The notes: generated by a model from the letters alone, not told the origin. A stretch of 40,492 bases of DNA from CAYLLD01 sp964425135 (GCA_964425135.1 CAYRKW010000025.1:1-40492); one strand, 5' to 3'; positions 15,832 to 24,253 are shown, counted from the first letter of the stretch. Translations and numbers: made by a program.

Positions 15832-17225
15832 TGCGCAAGCGCCTTTTGCCAGCGCGCAATCTGCGCCCGCACCGCGTCAGGTGCCGTGCCACCATAGCTT
15901 GCCCTACTCGCCGTAGAGTTGTCCACCCCTAAATACTGATATACCTCTGGTTTAATATCAGCATGCACCGACCGCATATCCTCAAGGCTCAACGCCTCAA
16001 GCGCGCATCCCTTCTCTTCGGCCATGCGCACGATTGCCCCTGTGATGTGGTGCGCATCCCGAAACGGCAGGCCCAGATCCCGCACCAGCCAGTCCGCCAG
16101 ATCCGTCGCCGTCGAATACCCACCCGATGCCGCGGCCCGCAAACGCTCCGCATTCGGGGTCAGATCGCGCACCATGCCGTCCATGGCACGGATCGCCAGA
16201 AGCAAATTGTCTGACGCGTCAAACACCTGCTCTTTGTCCTCCTGCATATCCTTCGAATAGGTCAGCGGAAGACCCTTCATGACCGTCAAAAGGCCAATCA
16301 GCGCCCCGTTTATCCGCCCCGTCTTGGCCCGAACCAACTCCGCCGCATCCGGGTTCTTCTTTTGCGGCATGATCGACGAGCCGGTCGAAAACCTGTCCGA
16401 CATGGTCACAAAGCGAAACTGCACCGAGGACCAGATCACCAGTTCTTCGGCAAACCGGCTCAGATGGGTTGCGCAAATCGAGGCGGCACCCAGAAACTCC
16501 AGCGCAAAGTCCCGATCCGCCACCGCATCAAGCGAATTGGCCGCAGGCCGTGCAAATCCAAGCGCTTTTGCCGTCGCCTCCCGATCAATCGGAAATGACG
16601 TCCCGGCCAAAGCCGCCGCCCCCAAAGGGCTTTCATTCATCCGATCCCTCGCATCGGCAAAACGGGACATATCACGCCCCAACATCTCCACATAAGCCAT
16701 CATATGATGGCCCCAGGTCACCGGTTGCGCCGATTGCAGATGGGTAAAGCCCGGCATGACCATATCGGCCCCACTTTGCGCCTGCTCCAAAAATGCCCCG
16801 ATCAGCGACGATAGCGCCGCATGCGTCTCATCAAGCGCATCGCGCACCCAAAGCTTGAAGTCGGTCGCTACCTGATCATTCCGCGAGCGCGCGGTGTGCA
16901 ACCGCCCCGCAGGCTCCCCGATCAGCTCTTTGAGCCGCGCCTCAACATTCATGTGAATGTCCTCCAGCGCCTTGGAAAACGGAAATTCTCCGGTTTCAAT
17001 CTCTGACAAGACCGTGAGCAAGCCTTCCCTGATCGCCTCTGCGTCGTTATGAGAGATAATGCCGGTCTGAGCCAACATGGCTGCATGCACGCGCGACGCC
17101 TCAATGTCCTGCGCATACATACGCGCATCGACGTCAATCGAGGCGTTAATCGCTTCCATGATCGCATCAGGACCAGACGAAAACCGCCCGCCCCACATGG
17201 TGTTGGCTTTATCAGATTTGGACAT
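15828..17225 (-). CDS. argH: Argininosuccinate lyase
   Basis: A 465-aa fumarase/aspartase-superfamily enzyme that splits argininosuccinate to arginine and fumarate, the last step of arginine synthesis. It has NTMWGGRFSSGPD at the start, HTARSRNDQVATD, GFTHLQSAQPVTWGHH, and the superfamily signature GSSIMPQKKNPD with the catalytic serine loop. The ATG at 17225 gives the family N-terminus; upstream frame is open but unrelated. The start codon overlaps, on the opposite strand, with one of two possible tlpA-like ATGs. The stop overlaps the LptM-like start. Confidence 0.97.
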   Translation of the reverse strand: MSKSDKANTMWGGRFSSGPDAIMEAINASIDVDARMYAQDIEASRVHAAMLAQTGIISHNDAEAIREGLLTVLSEIETGEFPFSKALEDIHMNVEARLKELIGEPAGRLHTARSRNDQVATDFKLWVRDALDETHAALSSLIGAFLEQAQSGADMVMPGFTHLQSAQPVTWGHHMMAYVEMLGRDMSRFADARDRMNESPLGAAALAGTSFPIDREATAKALGFARPAANSLDAVADRDFALEFLGAASICATHLSRFAEELVIWSSVQFRFVTMSDRFSTGSSIMPQKKNPDAAELVRAKTGRINGALIGLLTVMKGLPLTYSKDMQEDKEQVFDASDNLLLAIRAMDGMVRDLTPNAERLRAAASGGYSTATDLADWLVRDLGLPFRDAHHITGAIVRMAEEKGCALEALSLEDMRSVHADIKPEVYQYLGVDNSTASRASYGGTAPDAVRAQIARWQKALAQ

Positions 17226-17232
17226 GGGACAA

Positions 17233-17850
17233 ATGACCCTCACGCTCTCGAAATTGATCTCACGCGGCCACGCAGCCGCTTTCGCCGCCACCCTATACGC
17301 CGCAGCAGTGGCAGGGGCAACGCACGCTGTGGCCGAACCGGACTGGACGGCGATTGAATCACTCAAATCAGGGCAGATGAAGGGTCTGGCGATCCATGGC
17401 GAGGCCAAAGACACCTCCGATTTGACCTTCCTGACCTTCGCCGACGAGACCGCTGATCTCTCGGCCTTCAAGGGCCGCGTCGTGGTTCTGAACTTCTGGG
17501 CCACATGGTGCGGACCTTGCCGCCATGAAATGCCGGGGCTCGACGCCCTGCAAGCCACATTGGGCAGCGACAATTTCTCCGTCGAGCTGATCGCCACAGG
17601 CCCGCGCAACGAGCACGCCAAGATCGAGAAATTTTTCGATAGCGTCCAAATCGAGAACCTCGTCTCCTACCGCGATCCCGACGGCGCATTCTCCCGCGAT
17701 ATGGCCATTCTCGGCCTGCCCATCACCGTAATCCTCGACCCCAACGGCAAGGAAATCGCCCGCCTGCGCGGCGATGCGGAGTGGAACAGCCCCGAAGCCC
17801 AGGCAATCCTCACCGAAATCGTCAAAGGCTATATGGCGGGCGAGACCTAA
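17233..17850 (+). CDS. TlpA-like thiol:disulfide oxidoreductase
   Basis: A 205-aa periplasmic thioredoxin-fold protein. The N-terminus (MTLTLSKLISRGHAAAFAAT, with processing near THAVAEPDW) looks like a signal peptide or anchor. The thioredoxin active site is WCGPC in VVLNFWATWCGPCRHEMPGL, and the cis-proline stretch is LGLPITVIL. Family members such as TlpA and ResA reduce disulfides during cytochrome c or copper-site assembly. Two ATGs, 17224 and 17233, are possible. The second leaves 7 bases to the argH start; the first overlaps the argH ATG in a shared CATG. The promoter must therefore lie inside argH. Confidence 0.87.
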   Translation: MTLTLSKLISRGHAAAFAATLYAAAVAGATHAVAEPDWTAIESLKSGQMKGLAIHGEAKDTSDLTFLTFADETADLSAFKGRVVVLNFWATWCGPCRHEMPGLDALQATLGSDNFSVELIATGPRNEHAKIEKFFDSVQIENLVSYRDPDGAFSRDMAILGLPITVILDPNGKEIARLRGDAEWNSPEAQAILTEIVKGYMAGET

Positions 17851-17880
17851 CCCGCGCTCCCGCCGGGCCGTCAGACGCGC

Positions 17881-18327
17881 TCACTCCCGCTTTTGATACG
17901 ACACCACCTTGGCGTTCCACGCGTCATGCTCGGCGACCGTCGCTGCATCCGGCTCAGGCAGCCCGCCGATCCCATCGGTAAAACTGCGTGCAAAGCGGTG
18001 ATTGATCTGCAACGTGGGCGGCGCCACCTCAGGATCATCCAGCGTCCCCGTCGCAACCTCAACCTGCTCATCCGCGAAATTCTCCAGACTAAGCGGCGTC
18101 CCGCACGCCCCGCAAAACCCACGCTGGCTCAGGTTCGAGCTTGCAAACAACCGCGGCTCCCCTTTCGTCCAGCGCAGGCCCTCCACGATCACCAAAGGCG
18201 CATAAAACGCCCCAAACGCGCGCTGGCACATCTGGCAATGACAAACCGACGACCGCCCAAGCGCCGCCACGCTATAGCGCACCGCTCCACACTGACAGCC
18301 ACCCGTGATACGTTTCGCCTCACTCAT
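17881..18327 (-). CDS. GFA (glutathione-dependent formaldehyde-activating enzyme-like) domain protein
   Basis: A 148-aa zinc protein of the GFA/CENP-V fold. Zinc-binding cysteines are visible in GGCQCGAVRY, VCHCQMCQRAFGAF and GFCGACGTPLSLE. Family members were named for glutathione-dependent formaldehyde activation in Paracoccus, but most, probably including this one, have unknown small-thiol functions. ATG at 18327. It is divergent from the DUF1801 gene (74 bases between) and its stop lies 30 bases from the stop of the convergent tlpA-like gene. Confidence 0.88.
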   Translation of the reverse strand: MSEAKRITGGCQCGAVRYSVAALGRSSVCHCQMCQRAFGAFYAPLVIVEGLRWTKGEPRLFASSNLSQRGFCGACGTPLSLENFADEQVEVATGTLDDPEVAPPTLQINHRFARSFTDGIGGLPEPDAATVAEHDAWNAKVVSYQKRE

Positions 18328-18401
18328 ATCCTACGCCCTCTTCTCATCGCGAGCCGCCGCTGCGCTTCACGCGATCGGCCCTTCACGTTATAAATATCGT
18401 C

Positions 18402-18797
18402 ATGAAACCCACAACTATCGCAGAATTTCACGCAGCCCAAACGACCGACGACAGGGCCATTTGCGATGCGCTGCGCAGGCTGATCGACCAGCACCTGCCC
18501 GATGCCGACAGCAAAATCTGGCACGCCCATCCTGTCTGGTTTCTCGATGACAATCCGATTGTCGGCTACAGCAAACTCAAGCACTGCATCCGCCTGATGT
18601 TCTGGAGCGGTGCCGATTTTGATGAGCCTGCGCTAATGCGCGGCACAGGCAAATTCAAAGACGCCTCCGCCCGCATTACCGACGCCGCTCAGATTGACGA
18701 GCACGCGCTGAACCGCTGGCTCAGCAAAAGCCGCGACATCCAGTGGGACTACAAGAACATCTACAAACACAAAGACCGGCTTATCCGACGGACATGA
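18402..18797 (+). CDS. DUF1801 (YdhG-like) protein
   Basis: A 131-aa soluble protein of the DUF1801/YdhG family. It is recognised from DALRRLIDQHLPDADSKIWHAHPVWFLDDNPIVGYSKLKHCIRLMFWSG and the C-terminal WDYKNIYK. The fold is known as small alpha-beta, with iron-chaperone-like (frataxin-like) similarity suggested for some members; function here is unknown. ATG at 18402. It converges on the GNAT gene, with the stops 3 bases apart. Confidence 0.8.
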   Translation: MKPTTIAEFHAAQTTDDRAICDALRRLIDQHLPDADSKIWHAHPVWFLDDNPIVGYSKLKHCIRLMFWSGADFDEPALMRGTGKFKDASARITDAAQIDEHALNRWLSKSRDIQWDYKNIYKHKDRLIRRT

Positions 18798-18800
18798 CCC

Positions 18801-19265
18801 TCAAAGCGCCTTCCTGAAGATTACCTTGTCATCGCCCGCAGCCCAGAAATCCCGGATCCGCGCTTCCTCATCATAGCCGTTTTGCGCGTAGAATTTCCGT
18901 GCCAGGGCAAAATCCTCGGTGCCGGATGTATCGACGATCAAGACGCGCTGCCCCTGCGCCCTCAGCTGCGCCTCCGCCTCCGCCACAAGCGCCGATCCCA
19001 AGCGCTGCCCCTGCACATCAGGCCGCACGGCCAGCGCAACCATGTTCCATGTTCCATCCGTCAGCGCCTCGGGCGCCAGATAGCAAAACCCGACCGCCGC
19101 GCCACCCTGATGACAACTCAGCCAATGTGCTGCCCCGCCGCCTGACAGGAACGGCAACAGCATGTCCGGCAGCATCTCGGACGGAAACAACTCCGTCTGA
19201 TCCAGCACCTCTTGCAACGCCGGAATATCACCCTCGCGGGTCTCCTCAATCCTGGGCTTGCTCAT
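18801..19265 (-). CDS. GNAT-family N-acetyltransferase
   Basis: A 154-aa acetyltransferase of the GNAT fold. The acetyl-CoA pyrophosphate loop is VRPDVQGQRLGSALV (Q/RxxGxG/A type), preceded by the MVALAV strand; the C-terminal DFALARKFYAQNGYDEEARIRDFW block is typical. The substrate cannot be predicted. ATG at 19265 directly abuts the TetR stop (TGAATG), so it is translated with tetR in a ppk2-tetR-GNAT operon. Confidence 0.87.
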   Translation of the reverse strand: MSKPRIEETREGDIPALQEVLDQTELFPSEMLPDMLLPFLSGGGAAHWLSCHQGGAAVGFCYLAPEALTDGTWNMVALAVRPDVQGQRLGSALVAEAEAQLRAQGQRVLIVDTSGTEDFALARKFYAQNGYDEEARIRDFWAAGDDKVIFRKAL

Positions 19266-19886
19266 TCACGTGTCCTCCGGGATCAATCCCAAGCCGCGCA
19301 AATATATCCCTGTCCCGGTCTCCAACAGCTCTTCCGCCGAGAACGGCGCGCGATTGCCCGGCGAGCCGCGCGCGAACAACTCGACCACGCCGTGCGACAT
19401 CGCCCAGATGTGATGCGAGATCATTGTGGGCGGCGGACGACGCTCTGGTGGAAGATGCAGCGACAATTCGAACGCTGCGTCATTCAAAACCTGCATCGCA
19501 GTCGAGGCCGCATCGTTCAACTCCGCATTGCCCGCCAGCGACAACCCGCTTTCAAACATCGCGATGTAATACCCCGGATAGTCTTGCGCGAATTTCAGAT
19601 AGGACCGCCCCGTCGCCTCAAACGCGCGCAAAGCATCCGGCTTGCCATCATTGAAAGCGGTTTTCAGGTAGTCGGCAAAGATCAGATACCCCTGCCGCGC
19701 CGCCTCTTCGAGGATTTCTGCCTGACCCTTGAAGTGCCGATAGGGCGCAGCGGGCGAGACCCCCGCCGCCCGCGCCGCCTCCGCGACAGTGAACCCCAGC
19801 GGCCCCTTCTCGACAACCAGCTTGAGCGCCGCATCCACCAGCGCCTGCCGCAAATTCCCGTGGTGATAGCCCTTGCGTTCAGCCAT
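19266..19886 (-). CDS. TetR/AcrR-family transcriptional regulator
   Basis: A 206-aa repressor-type regulator. The N-terminal helix-turn-helix is MAERKGYHHGNLRQALVDAA followed by TVAEAARAAGVSPAAPYRHF. The C-terminal all-helical domain resembles the TetR_C_33/WHG type. I chose the ATG at 19886, the usual MxExxxYHHGNLR start; a longer frame upstream overlaps ppk2 deeply. It overlaps the end of ppk2 by 8 bases and abuts the GNAT gene. No operator could be pinned down; the target genes are unknown. Confidence 0.9.
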   Translation of the reverse strand: MAERKGYHHGNLRQALVDAALKLVVEKGPLGFTVAEAARAAGVSPAAPYRHFKGQAEILEEAARQGYLIFADYLKTAFNDGKPDALRAFEATGRSYLKFAQDYPGYYIAMFESGLSLAGNAELNDAASTAMQVLNDAAFELSLHLPPERRPPPTMISHHIWAMSHGVVELFARGSPGNRAPFSAEELLETGTGIYLRGLGLIPEDT

Positions 19887-20766
19887 CGCCGAGAATGTCT
19901 GGACCGCCCGCAACCGCATCATCGGGCGCATGGGCATGGGCGTCGTCTTTCTGATCGTACTCAAGCGCGCTCAGAACCGTGCGAATGGCCGCCAGCCGCG
20001 CGCGCTTCTTATCGTCAGAGCGGATCACATGCCATGGCGCAACGCCCGTATGCGAGCGCTCGAACGTCTCTTTGATCGCGCGTGTATATTCATCCCATTT
20101 CGACAGTCCTTTGACGTCGATCGAGGACAGCTTCCAGTTCTTCAGCGGATCAGACTCGCGCTTGAGGAACCGCCGCAACTGCTCCCCCCGCCCGACATTG
20201 AGCCACAGCTTGAACAGATGCACATCATCGGCCACCAGCATGTCCTCAAACTTGGTGACCTGGCGGAAAAACAGCTCCCGTTCTTCATCCGAGCAAAAGC
20301 CGAACACCTTTTCGACCACCCCGCGATTATACCAGGAGCGATCGAAAAAGACGATCTCGCCTTCGGTAGGCAAATGCTTCACATAGCGCTGGAAATACCA
20401 TTGCCCCCGCTCCTCTTCGGTCGGTTTGGACAGCGCCACCACACGCGCCCCGCGCGGGTTGAGATTTTCGCGAAACCGCTTGATCGTGCCGCCCTTACCC
20501 GCCGCATCGCGGCCTTCAAAGAGGATGACAACGCGCTGGCCGGTCTTCTTGACCCAGGCCTGAAATTTCACCAGCTCGATTTGCAGCGCCTCGATTTGCG
20601 CCTCATAATCGTCCTTGTCCATCGTCTCGTCATATGGATAATCGGCCGACGCTATCTCGCCTTTCTTCGTCGATTTCAGCAAATCGCGCAGCGCCTTGGG
20701 CGCTTCTTTTTCCGCAAACGCGCTGATAGCGCCGTCAAACGGTTTGGAGACGGATGGTTTTGGCAT
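19879..20766 (-). CDS. ppk2: Polyphosphate kinase 2
   Basis: A 295-aa PPK2-family kinase that transfers phosphate between polyphosphate and nucleoside diphosphates. Walker A is GRDAAGKGGTIKRF; Walker B-like DRSWYNR; the lid segment is NLNPRGARVVALSKPTEEERGQWYFQRY. The length and single PPK2 domain fit class I enzymes (NDP to NTP). Its stop overlaps the TetR start by 8 bases. It is the first gene of a three-gene operon, with its promoter in the 58 bases before it or farther upstream. Confidence 0.95.
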   Translation of the reverse strand: MPKPSVSKPFDGAISAFAEKEAPKALRDLLKSTKKGEIASADYPYDETMDKDDYEAQIEALQIELVKFQAWVKKTGQRVVILFEGRDAAGKGGTIKRFRENLNPRGARVVALSKPTEEERGQWYFQRYVKHLPTEGEIVFFDRSWYNRGVVEKVFGFCSDEERELFFRQVTKFEDMLVADDVHLFKLWLNVGRGEQLRRFLKRESDPLKNWKLSSIDVKGLSKWDEYTRAIKETFERSHTGVAPWHVIRSDDKKRARLAAIRTVLSALEYDQKDDAHAHAPDDAVAGGPDILGDG

Positions 20767-20824
20767 TGTCGTTCCCTATCGCTCTTTCACGCACCATTAT
20801 TGGGGCAAGCCGCAGCAATGGCAA

Positions 20825-21739
20825 TCACCGCGCCGCAATCACCCGCGAGAGCGCTTTTCGGAACACATCGGGCGCGACGTGATGGGGCATATGGCCAATC
20901 CCGTCGAGCAGCGTGAGCCGCGCGTTCGGCAGCACCTTTGAGAGCGGCTCCGAATGGATCTGCGCAGGCACAACCTCATCGGCCCGCCCGTGAATGATCT
21001 CCACCGGGATCGTCAGCCCCGCATAGCCCGGCACCATCTCGCGGATTTGCGGCTTGAGCGCTCCGATCTGTGCGGTGTTGGCGCGAAACACATCTGCCTG
21101 TACCGAAATCTGTGCATCCACATGCGCGATATATCCCTCCGGCACCTCTTGCGGGGCATAGATCGCCGCAACCGCCTGCCGGATCCGCCGCTCGTTAGCA
21201 AGCACCGGAACAAGCTGCGAAAAGAGATATCCCACCACGGGAATACCCGCGATATCATAAAGCCGCCCAGCCGAGCCGGGCCAAACGTGGCTTGGCGCCG
21301 AGAGCAGTACCAACCCCTCGACAAATGCTGGCGCATCGAGCGCCCAGGCAAGCGCAATCGACCCGCCAAAGGAGTGCCCGACAATCGTCGCCCGCTCCAT
21401 CCCCAGCTTTTGCGCCGCCAGTCTCATCAGCCGCGCTTGGGTCGACAGGCTCGGATCATCGGGTGGGTCCGACAATCCAAGTCCCGGCCGATCAAAGACC
21501 AGAACCGTGTGATTGCGCGCCAGATCGTCAAAATGGTCGAACGTCCAATCGCTCAGGTTGCCCGACGCCCCATGCAACAAGATCACCGGCGGGCCATCGC
21601 CCGCCATGCGGTAACGCAGCCGCTTTCCCTCTACGCTCACAAACTGATCTGCCACCGGCCTCACCCTCTCCAGCCTACTGCCGCAGGCACTCACACCCAA
21701 AGCCGCGCTTCCAATTATAAACTGCCGCCGGTCCATCAT
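20825..21739 (-). CDS. Alpha/beta hydrolase, probable lipoprotein or secreted
   Basis: A 304-aa alpha/beta hydrolase. The nucleophile elbow is GHSFGGS (Ser), the oxyanion region is LLHGASGN, and acid and base candidates are HGRADEVVP (Asp) and GIGHMPHH (His). The N-terminus MMDRRQFIIGSAALGVSACGS looks like a Tat- or Sec-type signal with a lipobox-like SAC, so it may be anchored in the periplasm. The first ATG (21739) overlaps the metA stop by four bases; a second ATG lies at 21736. The substrate is unknown; the coupling to metA may suggest an ester or thioester substrate but is not proof. Confidence 0.88.
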   Translation of the reverse strand: MMDRRQFIIGSAALGVSACGSRLERVRPVADQFVSVEGKRLRYRMAGDGPPVILLHGASGNLSDWTFDHFDDLARNHTVLVFDRPGLGLSDPPDDPSLSTQARLMRLAAQKLGMERATIVGHSFGGSIALAWALDAPAFVEGLVLLSAPSHVWPGSAGRLYDIAGIPVVGYLFSQLVPVLANERRIRQAVAAIYAPQEVPEGYIAHVDAQISVQADVFRANTAQIGALKPQIREMVPGYAGLTIPVEIIHGRADEVVPAQIHSEPLSKVLPNARLTLLDGIGHMPHHVAPDVFRKALSRVIAAR

Positions 21740-22656
21740 GTTGCCCCAATCTGCGTCAGATCAAACGGCGTTGTCTGATAAATCTCATTGATCCAGTTGC
21801 CGTAAAGCAAATGCCCATGCCCCCGCCACCGGTTCTCCGGCATCTGAGAGGGATCATCATCGGGATAATAATTGATCGGCACATTGATAGTTTTACCCGA
21901 TGCCACATCGCGCTCATACTCCTCGCGCATGGTCAGGCTGTCATATTCGAAATGGTTGAAGATATAGACAGCCCGATGCGCTGGATCATTGACCATCGCA
22001 ACACCCACATCATCGGAAGAGACCAGGATATCCAACCCCTCCACTGCGCCGATTTCCGCATCGCGCATCTCCGTCCAGCGCGACACCGGCATGACAAAAT
22101 CATCGGAAAACCCGCGCAGATAGGGCGAGGCTGGCGCAAGGTTCTTGTGCCGGAAACATCCGAACGCCTTGGCGTCGAGAATGTGTTTCTCAACCCCATG
22201 GAAATGATTGATCATCGCCATCCCGCCCCAACACACGCCAAAGGTCGAATGCACATGGGTCTGCGTCCAGGCGAACACCTCCCGCAGCTCGTCAATATAA
22301 GTCACATTGTCAAAATCCAGATGCTCAATAGGCGCGCCTGTGATGATCAGGCCATCAAACCGCTGCGCCTTGGCAGCACTGAACGGCTTGTAGAACGCCT
22401 CCATATGCTCTGGTGCTGTGTGCTTGCTCTCATGGGCGCTCATGCGGATCAGGGTCAATTCGATCTGCAACGGCGTTGCACCAATGAGCCGCGCGAATTG
22501 CGTCTCGGTCTGCACCTTCTTGGGCATCAGATTAAGCAAGCCGATCTGCAACGGGCGGATATCCTGACGCATCGCCGCCTCATCACCAAGCACCATAACG
22601 CCTTCGGACGTCAAAATATCCTTGGCTGGCAGATTTTCTGGAATTTTAATCGGCAT
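21736..22656 (-). CDS. metA: Homoserine O-acyltransferase (MetA fold, predicted acetyl-CoA specific)
   Basis: A 306-aa MetA-family enzyme that acylates homoserine in methionine synthesis. The catalytic residues fall at the positions of E. coli MetA: Cys142 (VCWGG), His235 and Glu237 (NHFEYDS). Residue 111 is Glu (TGAPIEH), which family knowledge links to acetyl-CoA use, where Gly111 gives succinyl-CoA use. So this is likely a homoserine O-acetyltransferase (MetAA). ATG at 22656 with GGGTGAT before it. The stop overlaps the hydrolase start. A 90-base leader lies upstream. Confidence 0.94.
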   Translation of the reverse strand: MPIKIPENLPAKDILTSEGVMVLGDEAAMRQDIRPLQIGLLNLMPKKVQTETQFARLIGATPLQIELTLIRMSAHESKHTAPEHMEAFYKPFSAAKAQRFDGLIITGAPIEHLDFDNVTYIDELREVFAWTQTHVHSTFGVCWGGMAMINHFHGVEKHILDAKAFGCFRHKNLAPASPYLRGFSDDFVMPVSRWTEMRDAEIGAVEGLDILVSSDDVGVAMVNDPAHRAVYIFNHFEYDSLTMREEYERDVASGKTINVPINYYPDDDPSQMPENRWRGHGHLLYGNWINEIYQTTPFDLTQIGAT

Positions 22657-22746
22657 ACATCACCCAAGCGCAAAAAGAGGGTTTCGGATAATGCACTCCC
22701 GCCAGCGCAGCAAGTCATGAGTTCGCTTAGTTGGCAGCGAATGCAC
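22657..22746 (-). promoter_or_regulatory. metA leader, possible SAM-type regulatory element (unconfirmed)
   Basis: The 90 bases between the TerB-like stop and the metA start hold two GTGCATT repeats and a possible GGG...CCC pairing. Alphaproteobacterial metA genes often carry SAM riboswitches, but I could not match this leader to the SAM-II or SAM-SAH patterns by eye. It is listed only as a candidate. Confidence 0.2.
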
Positions 22747-23193
22747 CTATCGCGCCTGCGCGCGCTGACGGGCAAACGCGCTTTCGCGATCCGGCACGCC
22801 CAGAAGATTGGTCACAAGCCGCATGACCGCATTCTCATCCTCATCGCGCGTCTCATCGGTCAACACGATCTGCCACATCTCTTCGAGCAAACCGCCTCGT
22901 TCCTCCAGCGGCACCAGATCCTTAACCCCGCGCGTCAGTTGCACGGTGTCATTCGACCCGCGCTCAGCCGCCTCACCCTCATCCAAAAGCTGCGCAGCAC
23001 TTTGCGCATCAAGCGAGAATCGCGCAGCAAGAAGCTCAAGGATCAACGCACGTTCCTCCGCAGCATATTCGTGATCCGCACGCGCAACACGCACCAGCAG
23101 ACCCGCATAAGACACATCGGGACTTAACTCATCTGGCGTCTTGGTTTGCCCACCAAGCGAAGAAACTGCGTTCTCGATCCAATTCTTTATCAT
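22747..23193 (-). CDS. TerB-family protein
   Basis: A 148-aa acidic helical protein of the TerB-like (tellurite resistance B) superfamily, recognised from YAGLLVRVARADHEYAAEERALILELLAARF and VMRLVTNLLGVP. Members are thought to bind metal through acidic helices; the tellurite link is a name, not evidence of function here. I chose the ATG at 23193 (MIKNWIENAVSS), with AAAGG about 9 bases upstream. It is divergent from the EAL gene with 163 bases between, and metA follows 90 bases downstream. Confidence 0.8.
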   Translation of the reverse strand: MIKNWIENAVSSLGGQTKTPDELSPDVSYAGLLVRVARADHEYAAEERALILELLAARFSLDAQSAAQLLDEGEAAERGSNDTVQLTRGVKDLVPLEERGGLLEEMWQIVLTDETRDEDENAVMRLVTNLLGVPDRESAFARQRAQAR

Positions 23194-23356
23194 TTCCGAA
23201 ACCTTTTTCGTGTCACCAACAAATCTAAGGCGCTTGGGGCGCTTTAAAAGGCGCGGCAGATAACGATTTCGTACCAAATGGTTCAACTTTCCTAAAAATT
23301 TACCGTTCGTTCACGTTTTGTGCCGCAGTAAGGTGCGTGAGTTTCAGGGAAAGATC

Positions 23357-24145
23357 ATGAGCGCCAAACCACACACATCAGCTTCGCTCCGCACGACCGA
23401 GATCGACACATCGGTCTCGCAGTCCCAGATCAAGATCAGGCAAGTGGGTGAAGCGATTGCGCATAATCTGTTGCGCATATCACTGCAACCGGTTGTCATG
23501 GCGAGCGATCCAACCCGCATCGCATTTTGTGAATGCCTTGCGCGCATCCAGAATAAAGACGGCGAAATCCTCACCGCCGATACATTCATCGACTTTATCG
23601 AGCAACATGATCTCAGTCGTGTTGTCGACCGCGCCATCACCCGCAAGGCGGTGCGCTATCTCAATGATAATCCCAAACAGCGGATTTCGATCAACCTGTC
23701 GGCCAAGAACATCGGCGATCAGATATGGCTGCAAATCCTGCGCGACGCCTGCGAGGAAAATCCGACTATCGGCGAGTTGCTGATTATCGAGATTACAGAA
23801 AGCACGTTTCTCAATCTTGGTCCCAAAGCCATCGATTTTCTCTACAACATCCGCGCGCTCGGATGCTCGATCGCAATTGACGACTTTGGCGCAGGCCACA
23901 CATCGATCCGCCAGCTGGGCAAGTTCCGCTTCGACTTCCTGAAGATCGACAAGTCCTTTATGGCCGATTTCGCCGAGAACAACACCTCGCGCTATCTGAT
24001 CTCTTCAATGATCAACATCGCCAAGCATTTCGAAATGGTCAGCATTGTCGAGGGCGTGGAAAATGCCGCCGACAGGGAAGCCTTGTGTGATATGGGTGCC
24101 GATTGTCTGCAAGGCTACGCGTTCGGACGCCCTGAACTGGTCTAG
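23357..24145 (+). CDS. EAL-domain cyclic-di-GMP phosphodiesterase (ECL variant)
   Basis: A 262-aa, single-domain EAL protein with a short N-terminal lead and no membrane segment. The name motif reads ECL (Glu59-Cys60-Leu61). The Mg2+ and catalytic residues all look present: Glu59, Asn113 (INLS), Glu145 (IIEITES), Asp175-Asp176 (IDDFGAG), Lys196 (KIDKSF), Glu232 and Glu235 (EGVE), and Gln252 (QGYAFGRP). So it is predicted to be active, hydrolysing c-di-GMP to pGpG. The ATG at 23357 has AGGGAAA before it. No GGDEF domain is attached. Confidence 0.88.
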   Translation: MSAKPHTSASLRTTEIDTSVSQSQIKIRQVGEAIAHNLLRISLQPVVMASDPTRIAFCECLARIQNKDGEILTADTFIDFIEQHDLSRVVDRAITRKAVRYLNDNPKQRISINLSAKNIGDQIWLQILRDACEENPTIGELLIIEITESTFLNLGPKAIDFLYNIRALGCSIAIDDFGAGHTSIRQLGKFRFDFLKIDKSFMADFAENNTSRYLISSMINIAKHFEMVSIVEGVENAADREALCDMGADCLQGYAFGRPELV

Positions 24146-24253
24146 GCACAGGCCGCAACGCGCGAAACTGATTGCTTTAGATTCGCGAAACAGAACAGCA
24201 CGCTTTCGCGCGTCTATTCAGTCAAACAAAACAGAAATCACGCCAAGAGACGC

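Noticed and set aside
22657..22746. Confident SAM-II riboswitch call for metA
   Set aside because: The leader could not be matched to the consensus by eye; kept only as a low-confidence candidate.
21811..23127. Plus-strand frame of 438 codons
   Set aside because: Antisense across metA and the TerB-like gene, both well supported; composition Arg/His-rich.
24184..24210. CGCGAAA / TTTCGCG inverted repeat as terminator between the EAL gene and phaR
   Set aside because: Only 7 bp with a 13-base loop and no U tract; weak.
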